Origin: Autumnicola edwardsiae
GTDB taxonomy: Bacteria > Bacteroidota > Bacteroidia > Flavobacteriales > Flavobacteriaceae
Direction: 5' to 3'
NCBI RefSeq assembly: GCF_031846505.1
Contig: NZ_JAVRHP010000056.1
Location: 1 to 21,818 of the forward strand
Length of the DNA stretch: 21,818 nt
Part shown: in pieces, positions 21,291 to 21,818 of the stretch
How positions within the stretch are numbered: position 1 is the stretch's first letter
Layout: every line of letters begins with the position of its first letter
The notes under the pieces: generated by a model
Told to the model about the DNA's origin: nothing
Database searches by the model: none
What the model saw: only the letters and a program-made list of their open reading frames with translations
Program-made: the position numbers and the translations under genes

Positions 21291-21818
21291 ATGCTGAAAA
21301 TAAAAGAAATACTAAGCTTTTTAATTGTGCTAATACTGTTTTCATTTTGCTTTTCTTGTAATGAACACAGGAAAGAGAAATCTTCTACTGAAAATTCAGT
21401 GGATGGGACAAAAACCGAAGATGCTTCCGGCGCAAAGAGCAATGCTGAAAATGGCAATTTTCGGCAATCTGTTACAGAGAAGGACGAAAATTGGCAAATT
21501 TCGGACTCCATTATTGTGGAGCAGCCTATAAAGAATGAAAAAATTTCTTCTCCGTTACAAATTAAGGGCAAAGCGAGAGGTTACTGGTTTTTTGAAGCGT
21601 CGGCACCGGTTGTTCTGGTCAATAATGACCAAAAAGAGATAGCCACCGGCATTATCGAAGCAAAAGGGGACTGGATGACAGAAGATTTTGTGCCTTTTGA
21701 AGGTGAATTGGAATTTAATGCTGAAAATTCGCAAAATGGATACCTTATTCTTAAACGCGCAAACCCTTCAGGGAAAACGGACATTGACCAGAAATTGATA
21801 TTGGCTGTAGAATTTTAA
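21291..21818 (+). CDS. Gmad2-domain lipoprotein (175 aa)
   Basis: A lipoprotein-type signal (MLKIKEIL, hydrophobic core, cysteine C23 in FCFSC) precedes a low-complexity polar linker rich in Glu, Lys, Ser and Asn (about residues 24-68). The C-terminal part (about 69-175) matches the Gmad2 immunoglobulin-like domain: IVEQPIKNEKISSPLQIKGKARG, then WFFEASAPVVLV, ATGIIEAKGDWM, and the end LILKRANPSG. In Bacillus the domain occurs in spore germination proteins, but here it should be an envelope binding domain. The stop codon is the last base triplet of the window, so the gene is complete. Start choice is supported by the 2-bp gap to the pyrophosphohydrolase gene. Confidence 0.85.
   Translation: MLKIKEILSFLIVLILFSFCFSCNEHRKEKSSTENSVDGTKTEDASGAKSNAENGNFRQSVTEKDENWQISDSIIVEQPIKNEKISSPLQIKGKARGYWFFEASAPVVLVNNDQKEIATGIIEAKGDWMTEDFVPFEGELEFNAENSQNGYLILKRANPSGKTDIDQKLILAVEF
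21448..21464 (+). repeat. Copy 3 of the 16-bp word (17 bp here)
   Basis: AAAATGGCAATTTTCGG lies inside the Gmad2 lipoprotein gene linker. A related word with one extra T and one substitution (AAAATTGGCAAATTTCGG) follows 22 bp later at 21487-21504. Confidence 0.55.

Noticed and set aside
1..21818. CRISPR arrays, insertion sequences, phage genes, tRNA or rRNA genes, toxin-antitoxin pairs, restriction or other defence genes
   Set aside because: I looked on both strands and found no regularly spaced repeats, transposase or integrase motifs, cloverleaf sequences or known defence domains.

Overview
The window looks like ordinary chromosomal DNA from a marine-type member of the Flavobacteriaceae (Bacteroidetes). 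Three things point there: protein families typical of that group (purM, prfA and pyrF close together, a DUF4197 lipoprotein, a BBP2-type porin next to amt, IcmF), AT-rich spacers, and repeated perfect matches to the Bacteroidetes -7 promoter element TANNTTTG a short distance upstream of several start codons. I placed it by recognising protein families and could not run a search.

Layout. 1-5.3 kb: the 3' part of purM, a two-gene ABC module on the opposite strand, prfA, a GA-rich simple repeat, pyrF, a periplasmic-binding-fold protein that lacks a signal peptide, and a small basic coiled protein. 5.4-7.1 kb (minus strand): a DUF4197 lipoprotein and purU. 7.2-10.7 kb: icmF, a large fused B12-dependent acyl-CoA mutase transcribed divergently from purU. 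10.8-13.4 kb: a MarC membrane protein, a small helical protein, an Lrp/AsnC regulator and a SAM methyltransferase. 13.6-15.4 kb: a DUF1328-like mini membrane protein with its own promoter and terminator, then a secreted hydrolase-fold protein that has lost its catalytic serine. 15.35-15.86 kb is a 504-bp spacer with stem-loops and possible gene debris. 15.9-18.7 kb (minus strand): glnK, amt and an outer-membrane porin, an ammonium-uptake unit. 19.1-20.8 kb (minus strand): a membrane-anchored SRPBCC/GyrI-like protein followed closely by the fluoride channel gene crcB, and a small two-helix membrane protein. 20.9-21.8 kb: an NTP pyrophosphohydrolase and a Gmad2 lipoprotein, spaced as an operon.

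How the genes work together. purM, pyrF and purU belong to nucleotide and one-carbon metabolism. purU releases formate from 10-formyl-tetrahydrofolate. glnK, amt and the porin plausibly form an outer- and inner-membrane ammonium route with P-II control. icmF handles branched or straight C4 acyl-CoA. The rest are membrane, envelope or housekeeping functions.

I see no mobile element, CRISPR array, phage, toxin-antitoxin pair, tRNA or rRNA. No clear new multi-gene system stands out. The best leads are an exact 16-bp word present three times plus a near copy, the catalytically dead secreted hydrolase, the tiny ABC module placed between purM and prfA, and the structured spacer downstream of the porin gene.
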